From FEN-1297 sp964498065 (GTDB lineage Bacteria; Bacteroidota; Ignavibacteria; Ignavibacteriales; Ignavibacteriaceae), in contig CAZCFZ010000100.1 of the NCBI GenBank assembly GCA_964498065.1, positions 1 to 13,098 on the forward strand: a stretch of 13,098 nt of DNA, in the 5' to 3' direction. Shown here one piece after another: positions 7,177 to 13,098 of the stretch. The notes below the pieces were generated by a model. The model was not told where the DNA came from and ran no database searches. It saw only the letters and a list, made by a program, of their open reading frames with translations. The translations under genes were made by a program, and so were the position numbers. Numbering within the stretch: position 1 is the first letter of the stretch; every line of letters begins with the position of its first letter.

Positions 7177-8481
7177 GTGAAAGAAATTAATAAAGTATTT
7201 AGAGAACCATCTACCTTTTATAGGTGGATGGTTCTTTTATTTCTTAGCGTTGCCATGTACGGCAATTATTATGTGTATGATTCAATCTCGCTTGTTGCCG
7301 ATCAATTAAAACACGCACTTCATTTTACCGATTCTAATATAGGGCAACTTTACTCCGCATACAGCTTGGCTGCATTACTGGCATTAATCTTTGGCGGTAT
7401 ACTGGTTGATAAATGGGGAACAAAAAAATCTTCCATACTTTTCGTTTCAATATGTACTGTCTCGGGATTTATAGTTGCATTTTCTTCAAATCTTTATTTA
7501 ATGCTTGCCGGAAGATTTTTATTAGGAGTCGGCTCAGAACCTTTAATAGTTGCAATTACGGTCGCAATTGCTAAATGGTTCAATGGAAAAGTATTAAGTT
7601 TTGCGATGGGAATTAATTTATTCCTTGCAAGAAGCGGTACTTTTACAGTTGATAATTCACCTACGATTTTCCCCGGATTATACAGCCACGGATTTTCCGA
7701 ACCATTATTTGTGGCGGCATTGTTCGGTGTATTATCCTTCTTAGGTATTCTTGTTTATTTTATGTTAGAATCTTCAGGCGAGAAGAAATTTGTTTTAGGC
7801 AAGAGCGGTCAAACTGATAAATTGAATATTAGGGATATATTTAAATTTAATAAATCATTCTGGTATATAACGCTCTTATGCGTTACATTCTATTCGGCTA
7901 TTTTCCCTTTCAGAGATTTCGCCGTTAAATTCTTTATGGAAAGCCACCATGTAACACGTCAAACCGCCGGATGGATGATTTCAAATTTACCTTTAGCCGC
8001 AATGTTTGCTACTCCTCTTATCGGGCTGCTGGTTGATTATATAGGCCGGCGTGCATTGTTAATGACAATTGGTTCCATACTTTTACTCCCGGTTTATTTA
8101 ATAATGGGATACAGCAGTTTAACTCTTTATGTTCCGGTTATAATGATGGGCGTTGCTTTTTCATTAATTCCGGCTGTTATGTGGCCTGCGGTTGCATATA
8201 TTGTTGAGGAAAAAAGATTAGGTTCCGGGTATGCGCTTATGACTGTAATTCAACAAGTTGGTATGTTCCTTTTCCCATTAATTATCGGCTGGGCAAATGA
8301 TTATTCACATGCAAGCGCTGCAAATCCGGGCGGCTACCATCTCGGGATGTGGTTCTTCTCTATTCTCGGAATTTTGGGTTTAATCTTTTCTTATCTTTTA
8401 AGGAAAGCAGAAACCGGACCTGACGGGCACGGACTTGAGCTTGGTATGAAACACAAGCAAACAGCTGCTGCAGAAGCATGA
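7177..8481 (+). CDS. MFS transporter, MFSD1-like (possible dipeptide carrier)
   Basis: A 434-residue major facilitator protein with about 12 membrane segments. The loop 2-3 signature GGILVDKWGTKKS is at 73-85 and a repeat of it, GLLVDYIGRRALL, lies in the second half. The stretch 112-154 (GRFLLGVGSEP, then AKWFNGKVLSFAMGINL, then ARSGT) closely resembles vertebrate MFSD1 (GRFxxGxGxE, WFxGKxL, LxxARxG), which is described as a lysosomal dipeptide uniporter. The start is GTG 7177: in-frame stops at 7150 and 7156 leave no upstream ATG, and the next ATG (residue 18) lies at the first membrane helix. No good Shine-Dalgarno is seen. It sits 35 bp after the OPT gene and 174 bp of coding distance from no other gene, so it is probably expressed with OPT. 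MFS membership is firm; the substrate is inferred from resemblance and context. Confidence 0.9.
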   Translation: MKEINKVFREPSTFYRWMVLLFLSVAMYGNYYVYDSISLVADQLKHALHFTDSNIGQLYSAYSLAALLALIFGGILVDKWGTKKSSILFVSICTVSGFIVAFSSNLYLMLAGRFLLGVGSEPLIVAITVAIAKWFNGKVLSFAMGINLFLARSGTFTVDNSPTIFPGLYSHGFSEPLFVAALFGVLSFLGILVYFMLESSGEKKFVLGKSGQTDKLNIRDIFKFNKSFWYITLLCVTFYSAIFPFRDFAVKFFMESHHVTRQTAGWMISNLPLAAMFATPLIGLLVDYIGRRALLMTIGSILLLPVYLIMGYSSLTLYVPVIMMGVAFSLIPAVMWPAVAYIVEEKRLGSGYALMTVIQQVGMFLFPLIIGWANDYSHASAANPGGYHLGMWFFSILGILGLIFSYLLRKAETGPDGHGLELGMKHKQTAAAEA

Positions 8482-8488
8482 AGTTAAT

Positions 8489-8517
8489 TTTTCAGTAGCG
8501 TCCTAATTTACTGAAAA
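8489..8517 (+). terminator. Candidate terminator after the MFS gene
   Basis: TTTTCAGTA (8489-8497) and TACTGAAAA (8509-8517) form a perfect 9-bp stem with an 11-nt loop, 7 bp after the MFS stop. The stem is AT-rich and is followed by TATTATTTA rather than a clean T run, so its strength is doubtful, but its place at the end of the block fits. Confidence 0.4.
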
Positions 8518-8536
8518 TATTATTTACTCATGAAAC

Positions 8537-8582
8537 ATCCCTCGACTCTGCCTGAGGCAGACAAGTCCGCTCGGGATGACAA
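8537..8582. repeat. Extragenic palindromic element, GTCATCCCGAGC type
   Basis: Outer arms ATCCC (8537-8541) and GGGAT (8573-8577) enclose an inner hairpin CTGCC (8548-8552) / GGCAG (8556-8560). Read on the minus strand it starts TTGTCATCCCGAGC, and its edge CGGGATGACAA (8572-8582) is identical to 1004-1014. No open frame runs through it. It is one of two such elements in the gene-free stretch 8482-8903. Confidence 0.5.
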
Positions 8583-8639
8583 TTAATTACATTTGTCATG
8601 ATGAGCTAAACTGTTTGTCAGTAGAGTCTATCGCAGAAC

Positions 8640-8759
8640 TGTCATTTCGACCGGAGGGAGAAATCTTTTAGGGAAAAAAGATAAGATTTCTCAGTCGTCC
8701 GAGAGACTCCTTAAGAGATGACTCCTTCCGGCATAGCCGTTCCTATGGAAGAAATGACA
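8640..8759. repeat. 120-bp extragenic element bounded by TGTCATTTC inverted repeats
   Basis: Terminal inverted repeats TGTCATTTC (8640-8648) and GAAATGACA (8751-8759) are perfect. Inside, GAGAAATCTT (8658-8667) and AAGATTTCTC (8683-8692) form a 10-bp stem, and CATAG/CTATG form a small one near the right end. The left edge GTCATTTCGACCGGAGGGAG is a form I recognise as recurring between genes in several phyla. No protein is encoded. From 8761 to the ABC gene start nothing else was recognised beyond AT-rich sequence that must hold that gene's promoter; TAAGTTTT at 8855-8862 is close to the Bacteroidetes TAnnTTTG -7 box but lacks a good -33 partner. Confidence 0.6.
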
Positions 8760-8903
8760 TAATTATGATTGTGCAACACTCTCGGAAGGCAGGATCGAAC
8801 CATGAATTTGAAATGCAGGTTAGGATGAAACTTTTTTTAATTTCTCTTTTATTATAAGTTTTGTAGTGTAATATAAATCTATTTTTTATATTGAATAATT
8901 TTT

Positions 8904-9638
8904 ATGCCTATTATTGAAACTGCAAATCTTAGAAAAGAATATGACAAACTTGTTGCACTCGACAATTTAAATTTACAGGTAAATGAAGGTGAAATTTTCG
9001 GACTTTTAGGTCCTAACGGTGCAGGGAAGACTACCACCTTAATGACCTTAACAACTCTAATAAAGCCTACTTCAGGGACAGCTAAAGTNNNNNNNNNNNN
9101 NNNNNNNNNNNNNNNNNNNNNNNNNNNNNNNNNNNNNNNNNNNNNNNNNNNNNNNNNNNNNNNNNNNNNNNNNNNNNNNNNNNNNNNNTGGCAGTATATT
9201 GAAAATCTTTCCGGTCATGGAGAGATGAGTATTATAATCACAACACATTACATGGAAGAAGCCGACCGTCTCTGCAGCAGGCTTGCAATAATAGATCGCG
9301 GAAAAGTTGTTGCCTTGGATTCTCCTTCCAACCTTAAAAAAATTATTGGCGGTGAAGTAGTTGTCTTGAAAATTAAAAATCCTGTAATTGATTCTTTCGA
9401 GAAATTAGATTTTGTTAAAAACATAGAATTAAAAAATGATTTGGTTTACTTAACAGTTTTAAACGCAGGAGCAAATCTGCAGCAGATTTTACAGGTTGCC
9501 GGAAAGGTTGATTCGGTTGAAATTCATTCACCCACACTTAACGATGTATTCCTGCATTTTACAGGAAGAGAAATTAGAGAAGATTCAACGGAAGGAGGAT
9601 GGGGGCAGAGAGTTATGAATTTGAGGTCAAAGAAATGA
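8904..9638 (+). CDS. ABC transporter ATP-binding protein, DrrA/NatA type (gap inside)
   Basis: The ATPase of an ABC-2 exporter. The visible N-terminal part (61 residues) has the aromatic-loop segment LRKEYDKLVALDNLNL and a perfect Walker A, GPNGAGKTT, at 36-44. The visible C-terminal part starts just after the D-loop region, includes the H-loop in TTHYMEEAD, and ends with SPTLNDVFLHFTGREIRED, typical of daunorubicin-resistance-type ATPases. Between them lie 100 Ns, which hide the Q-loop, the signature motif and Walker B. Family members have about 105 residues here, so the real gap is probably near 310-320 bp and the true protein about 310-320 residues. The coordinates therefore describe two fragments of one gene, not a pseudogene. 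No Shine-Dalgarno is evident before ATG 8904. The stop overlaps the permease start. Confidence 0.9.
   Translation: MPIIETANLRKEYDKLVALDNLNLQVNEGEIFGLLGPNGAGKTTTLMTLTTLIKPTSGTAKXXXXXXXXXXXXXXXXXXXXXXXXXXXXXXXXXXWQYIENLSGHGEMSIIITTHYMEEADRLCSRLAIIDRGKVVALDSPSNLKKIIGGEVVVLKIKNPVIDSFEKLDFVKNIELKNDLVYLTVLNAGANLQQILQVAGKVDSVEIHSPTLNDVFLHFTGREIREDSTEGGWGQRVMNLRSKK
9089..9188. other. Assembly gap (100 N)
   Basis: Exactly 100 undetermined bases, the conventional placeholder for a scaffold gap of unknown length. It falls inside the ABC ATPase gene between the segments that follow Walker A and precede the H-loop. Confidence 0.98.
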
Positions 9639-10405
9639 ATGAGATAAACGGCATTCTCGCAATCTGGTATCGTGAGTTTAAAGTTTTTCTAAGAGAAAAA
9701 TCACGAATTGTTGCCTCCATTGTAAATCCTATTTTATGGTTATTAATTTTCGGCGGGGGTTTGGGTGCTACAATTTCTATAACAGGAATAAATTATCAGA
9801 CTTTTATTTATCCCGGGATATTAATTCAAGCGGTATTATTCTCTTCCATATTTTTCGGTGTTTATATTGTTTGGGATAGGAAAATAGATTTTCTAAAAGA
9901 AGTTCTTGTTGCTCCAATTTCGAGGACTTCAATATTTGTTGGTAAAATAATAGGCGGTGCAACCGATTCATTAATTCAATCAATAATCCTTTTGTCTATA
10001 GGAATAATTTTCGGACAGCTTGGAATTATTCCGGGATTAAAGTTCGGAGCAGTTGCATTTATACTTGCACTTTTAATTTTATTGATAACAACTACATCAA
10101 TGGTAAGCATTGGTTTAATCATCGGTTCAAGAATGGAAAGTCCGGAAGGATTCCAGTTGATAACGAGTTTTCTTTTATTTCCCATATTCTTTTTATCCGG
10201 CGCATTATTCCCGATAAATAAACTTCCGGCGTGGCTGTCTGCCTTAACTTTTTTAGATCCTTTAACTTATGCAGTTGATGCCTTAAGAAATGTTTTATTA
10301 GGCACTTCTCAATTTCATCTTTTGTTTGATCTGGCAATCATAATTACCTTTTCCATACTTGTAATTATTGCCGGCACTTTTGCTTTTGAAAAAATGAAAG
10401 TATGA
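9635..10405 (+). CDS. ABC-2 type transporter permease
   Basis: The membrane subunit partnered with the ATPase just upstream; together they form a DrrAB/NatAB-like exporter whose substrate cannot be read from sequence. The 256-residue product has the ABC-2 pattern: a short cytosolic start with IWYREFKVFLREKSR, a first helix in NPILWLLIFGGGLG, and about five further helices, with the family stretch LKEVLVAPISRTSIFVGKIIGG between helices 2 and 3 (about 22 residues, marked by K and P landmarks) and LFPINKLPAWL before the last helices. Start: ATG 9635 shares an ATGA overlap with the ATPase stop, has GAGGT (9623-9627) 7 bp upstream and gives the normal family beginning. ATG 9599 is in frame, but its AAGGAGG (9592-9598) abuts it with no spacing. 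The gene ends 179 bp before the barrel gene. Confidence 0.92.
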   Translation: MNEINGILAIWYREFKVFLREKSRIVASIVNPILWLLIFGGGLGATISITGINYQTFIYPGILIQAVLFSSIFFGVYIVWDRKIDFLKEVLVAPISRTSIFVGKIIGGATDSLIQSIILLSIGIIFGQLGIIPGLKFGAVAFILALLILLITTTSMVSIGLIIGSRMESPEGFQLITSFLLFPIFFLSGALFPINKLPAWLSALTFLDPLTYAVDALRNVLLGTSQFHLLFDLAIIITFSILVIIAGTFAFEKMKV

Positions 10406-10584
10406 AATAAATCCGTTTGCTTTTAAATTAGGAGTAATTTTGTCCTATAAATTTTTTTGTATTTTGATTTCTCATAAATTTTTATAAATTAAATACTATA
10501 AAATATAGGGGATTAAATTCTTTGAGCTCAAATTTCGTTCTGCATATCTCAAAATTAAATCTTCAAAAAGAAAGGGAGAGTTGT

Positions 10585-11844
10585 ATGAAATTTATCCTTT
10601 TAATTTCACTTTTATTTTTAGCTTTCCAAATTGGAAATGAAAATTATGCACAAAGCGAAGCAGCGGTACCGGGGTTATATCTAAATCCTTCACCGAAATT
10701 TAATGCTATGGGAATGATAGGCACTTCAATTCCTAATAATGATCCTTTCGGTTTTTATTATAATCCTGCGCAACTCGGTTATAACAGTCAGAATAGTAAT
10801 TTTTCATTCCAGTTTTATCCTGCTAAAACTAACTGGTTGGGTTTTAGTAATTTAAGTTATAACAATACCGCATTTAATGTTGGCTATAATTTTAAGAATT
10901 TATTAAATGGACTTTCATTAAGTGCAGGATTCGGATATATACATTCAAAAATGGACTACGGACCTTTTATTATATCTAGCCCTAATTCTCCGAATCCTAT
11001 AGGTCCATTTGATAGTTATGATGAATTTAATGCTTATGGTTTTGGTCTTGGAATTGAGTACAATTATATTCGGTTTAGTGTTGGGATGACTTATAAAAAA
11101 ATTAATTCGGTACTTTCTTCTCAAACTAGTGTTCATTTTTTAGGGAAAGGGGGAGCAAATATTTCAGCTATGGATTACGGGTTTTTAATTACTGCTCCCA
11201 TTGTAAAATTGATTGATCCTAAATATAATTTATTCTCTTATCATAATATGGATGCAATTCCATATCTTAATGTGTCCATTGGTTATGCAAGATTAAACCA
11301 GGGCGGGGAAGTATATTATATTGATCCGACCCAAGCCGATCCGCTTCCCAGAACTGCAAGACTCGGCTACACTTTTTCTGCAGGGTTTGATATACACTTT
11401 AATAATGTTTCCATAAGAATGTTAGGATACGATTTCTCAGTTGATGCCGATGATGAATTAATTAATCAAAATTTTAATTCTACACCCTCCTATTCCTACC
11501 AAAGTGGAATTGGTGATATACAAATTGGAAGAAATTTAATTGAACTAAAAAGCAGCGATAAAGTTTGTGTACACAAAGGGAACGAATTTAATTTCTTTGA
11601 TACCTTTACTTATATGATTGGAAGATATGACGGCCATGGATATTATAATCAAAAATCTTCCGGAATTGGAATAAGAGCAAAAGGCATACTACAGTTATTA
11701 AAAACAGCTGTTCATTCACCGGTTTATAATTATCTTGCTGATCATATTGATGTGCAATATTATTCTGCAAAATTATTTGAAGACACAGGATTACAAACAG
11801 AATTAAAGGGATTAGGATTGACCTTCAGAGGGTTTATTCTTTAA
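10585..11844 (+). CDS. Outer-membrane beta-barrel protein, PorV/PorQ-like
   Basis: A 419-residue exported protein. Residues 1-22 are a signal peptide with a strong hydrophobic core (ILLISLLFLAF) and a likely cleavage after NYA. The mature start carries NPSPKFNAMGMIG (34-46) and DPFGFYYNPAQLG (53-65), which resemble the AxxMGxGG and NPA-L motifs of PorV/PorQ and FadL-fold barrels. The rest alternates polar and aromatic or hydrophobic residues in many Gly/Tyr/Asn-rich strands, and the chain ends LTFRGFIL, as barrels do. PorV-like proteins serve type IX secretion or uncharacterised outer-membrane roles; no other T9SS gene is present, so function is open. ATG 10585 is chosen because GGGAG (10574-10578) lies 6 bp upstream and the signal peptide begins there; a TTG at 10522 would add 21 polar residues before it. 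The upstream 10406-10584 region is AT-rich with no assignable promoter. Confidence 0.7.
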   Translation: MKFILLISLLFLAFQIGNENYAQSEAAVPGLYLNPSPKFNAMGMIGTSIPNNDPFGFYYNPAQLGYNSQNSNFSFQFYPAKTNWLGFSNLSYNNTAFNVGYNFKNLLNGLSLSAGFGYIHSKMDYGPFIISSPNSPNPIGPFDSYDEFNAYGFGLGIEYNYIRFSVGMTYKKINSVLSSQTSVHFLGKGGANISAMDYGFLITAPIVKLIDPKYNLFSYHNMDAIPYLNVSIGYARLNQGGEVYYIDPTQADPLPRTARLGYTFSAGFDIHFNNVSIRMLGYDFSVDADDELINQNFNSTPSYSYQSGIGDIQIGRNLIELKSSDKVCVHKGNEFNFFDTFTYMIGRYDGHGYYNQKSSGIGIRAKGILQLLKTAVHSPVYNYLADHIDVQYYSAKLFEDTGLQTELKGLGLTFRGFIL

Positions 11845-11852
11845 TTAATAAC

Positions 11853-11870
11853 GGCCGGTTTTTTCCGGCC
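11853..11870. terminator. Bidirectional terminator between convergent genes
   Basis: GGCCGG (11853-11858) and CCGGCC (11865-11870) form a perfect GC stem with a T6 loop, 8 bp after the barrel stop and 4 bp before the end of the minus-strand aminotransferase. AATTTTAATT follows on the plus strand and an AT-rich run on the minus strand. The position between converging genes strongly supports termination from both sides. Confidence 0.82.
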
Positions 11871-11874
11871 AATT

Positions 11875-12999
11875 TTAATTCTTATTAAGCTCTTCATTCA
11901 ATGCAGTTAAACACTTATCAATATTTTGTTTATTTGAAGTATAACCCATTAAACCGATTCTCCAGATTTTTCCTGCTAAGGCTCCTAATCCCGCACCTAT
12001 TTCGATATTATGTTTTATAAGAAGATTATTTCTAACTTTTAATTCATCAACTCCATCAGGAACTGTTACTGTAATTAATTCAGGTAAACGGACTTCCTCC
12101 TTTACGAAAGTATTCAATCCTAATTTTTTCAAACCATCAATAAATATTTCGCTGTTTTCTTTATGCCGTTTCCATGAATTTTCCAATCCTTCTTCATGAA
12201 GAAGAATAAGCGCTTCATGAAGTCCGTAAAGAGCATTTATAGGTGCGGTATGATGATAAGATCTTTTCGAGCCGCTTCCCCAGTAACTAGTTATAAGATT
12301 TATATCCATAAACCAGCTTTGAACTTTTGTCTTTCTTTTTTTAATTACTTCAAGAGCTTTTTCATTAAAAGTAACCGGTGATAAACCCGGAGGGCATGAA
12401 AGGCATTTCTGACTCCCCGAATAAACAACATCTATATCCCATTCGTCAACTTTTACCGGAATTCCTCCCAGCGATGTTACCGTATCGGCAATTGCAAGAC
12501 AATTATACTTGTGGGAGATTTGCGTAAGAGTTTTTATATCCGATCTTGCACCTGTTGAAGTTTCCGCATGAACAAAAGCTGTTAAATTTATATCCGGATT
12601 TGATTTTAATGCATCTTCAAATTTTTGCAGATCGACTGCTTCACCCCAAGGAATATCTACTACTACAGGTTGTCCTCCGCATCGTGAAATTATTTCTTTC
12701 ATTCTTCCGCCGAATACTCCGTTTACGCAGACAGCAACTTTATCACCGGGTTCAATTAAATTAACAAGACAGGTTTCCATTCCGACCGAACCTGGTCCGG
12801 ATACCGGAAATGTAACTTCATTTTTTGTTTGGAATGTATATCTTAATTCGGATTTAATATCATCCATTAAATTAATGAACATCGGATCGAGGTGGCCGAT
12901 TGTAGGCTTTGCCATTGCCGCTAAAACTCTAGGGTGTATATTTGATGGGCCCGGTCCCATTAAAATTCTATCGGGTGCATTAAATGATTTTGATTCCAT
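11875..12999 (-). CDS. Class V aminotransferase, alanine-glyoxylate aminotransferase-like
   Basis: A PLP-dependent fold-type I enzyme of 374 residues, the usual length. It closely resembles the alanine/serine-glyoxylate aminotransferase group, including animal AGXT: LMGPGPSN (13-20), FPVSGPGSVGMETCLVNLIEPGD (64-86 region, landmarks G68, E75, P84), HAETSTGA (144-151), ADTVTSLGG (171-179, D172 expected to contact the pyridine nitrogen), YSGSQKCLSCPPG (193-205, K198 the Schiff-base lysine), YHHTAPINALYGL and WRIGLMG (346-352, R347 expected to bind the substrate carboxylate). Expected reaction: glyoxylate plus an amino donor to glycine, in the cytosol; related enzymes act on other donors such as serine or phosphonates, so exact substrates are uncertain. 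A GGAAAGTGAG purine-rich site precedes the ATG, and the stop of another minus-strand frame lies 22 bp upstream, suggesting an operon. Confidence 0.93.
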   Translation of the reverse strand: MESKSFNAPDRILMGPGPSNIHPRVLAAMAKPTIGHLDPMFINLMDDIKSELRYTFQTKNEVTFPVSGPGSVGMETCLVNLIEPGDKVAVCVNGVFGGRMKEIISRCGGQPVVVDIPWGEAVDLQKFEDALKSNPDINLTAFVHAETSTGARSDIKTLTQISHKYNCLAIADTVTSLGGIPVKVDEWDIDVVYSGSQKCLSCPPGLSPVTFNEKALEVIKKRKTKVQSWFMDINLITSYWGSGSKRSYHHTAPINALYGLHEALILLHEEGLENSWKRHKENSEIFIDGLKKLGLNTFVKEEVRLPELITVTVPDGVDELKVRNNLLIKHNIEIGAGLGALAGKIWRIGLMGYTSNKQNIDKCLTALNEELNKN

Positions 13000-13021
13000 T
13001 ATTCTTAAAACTCACTTTCCA

Positions 13022-13098
13022 TTAATTAATAATTTCAGCTTTCTTTAAAATTTTTATAAGATCTTCTTTTTGTATTTCTGTTAGCCTGCTGAGAGGGG
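13022..13098 (-). CDS. C-terminal tail of an upstream minus-strand gene (partial)
   Basis: On the minus strand a frame is open from the window edge to a TAA at 13022-13024, giving 24 residues, PLSRLTEIQKEDLIKILKKA and then EIIN. The end is a charged amphipathic helix, plausible as a protein C-terminus, and the stop is 22 bp before the aminotransferase ATG. Another minus frame is also open for about 20 codons, so the assignment is tentative, and the family cannot be recognised. Confidence 0.4.
   Translation of the reverse strand, partial: PLSRLTEIQKEDLIKILKKAEIIN

Noticed and set aside
8482..8903. A small RNA gene or tRNA in the gap before the ABC operon
   Set aside because: The secondary structure there is explained by the terminator-like hairpin and the two extragenic palindromes; no cloverleaf with a CCA-type acceptor or known RNA motif was found.
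9599..9634. ATG 9599 as the permease start
   Set aside because: The AAGGAGG before it leaves no spacing, the overlap with the ATPase would be 40 bp, and the extra residues are not typical; ATG 9635 gives an ATGA overlap and GAGGT at 7 bp.
10522..10584. TTG 10522 as the start of the outer-membrane protein
   Set aside because: It would put 21 polar residues before a clear signal peptide; ATG 10585 has GGGAG at good spacing.
156..12999. A functional link between pdxJ (PLP synthesis) and the PLP-dependent aminotransferase
   Set aside because: They are 11 kb apart on opposite strands with many unrelated genes and terminators between; PLP enzymes are common, so the pairing means nothing.

Overview
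The window is an AT-rich (estimated by eye at about one third G+C), gene-dense bacterial segment. Several genes point to the Bacteroidota/Chlorobi side of the tree: a SatD-family protein coupled to a DUF3307-type membrane protein, a TIGR02757/DUF2400 protein and a PorV/PorQ-like outer-membrane barrel. Clear GGAG-type Shine-Dalgarno sites precede pdxJ, the S10 peptidase, the OPT transporter and the barrel. That is unusual for classical Bacteroidetes and fits an Ignavibacteria-like organism better. This taxonomy is inference.

Layout. (1) 1-900: the tail of an unrecognised gene, then pdxJ (pyridoxine 5'-phosphate synthase) with a weak candidate terminator. (2) 867-1237: an intergenic region with two extragenic palindromes and then three 19-bp palindromes at an exact 28-bp period, which look like operators. 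(3) 1238-3397: a compact cluster of a SatD-family protein with class III nucleotidyl-cyclase-like motifs and a C-terminal HTH, a membrane protein coupled to it by an ATGA overlap, and a DUF2400 protein 10 bp further on. (4) 3450-8481: a peptide-use block of a secreted S10 serine carboxypeptidase, an OPT oligopeptide transporter and an MFS carrier resembling MFSD1, the lysosomal dipeptide carrier. (5) 8482-8903: an intergenic region with a terminator-like hairpin and two more extragenic palindromic elements. (6) 8904-10405: a DrrA/NatA-type ABC ATPase, interrupted by a 100-N assembly gap that hides its Q-loop, signature and Walker B region, coupled by ATGA to an ABC-2 permease. (7) 10585-11844: the outer-membrane barrel, then a strong hairpin between converging genes. 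(8) 11875-13098, minus strand: a class V aminotransferase resembling alanine-glyoxylate aminotransferase and the tail of an upstream gene.

The most interesting parts are the SatD/membrane-protein pair together with its three-palindrome upstream region, which could be an autoregulated membrane-linked nucleotide-signalling unit, and the peptide-scavenging block with a bacterial MFSD1-like carrier. The extragenic elements on both sides of the central genes share a TGTCATYYCG-like edge and look like members of dispersed palindromic repeat families.
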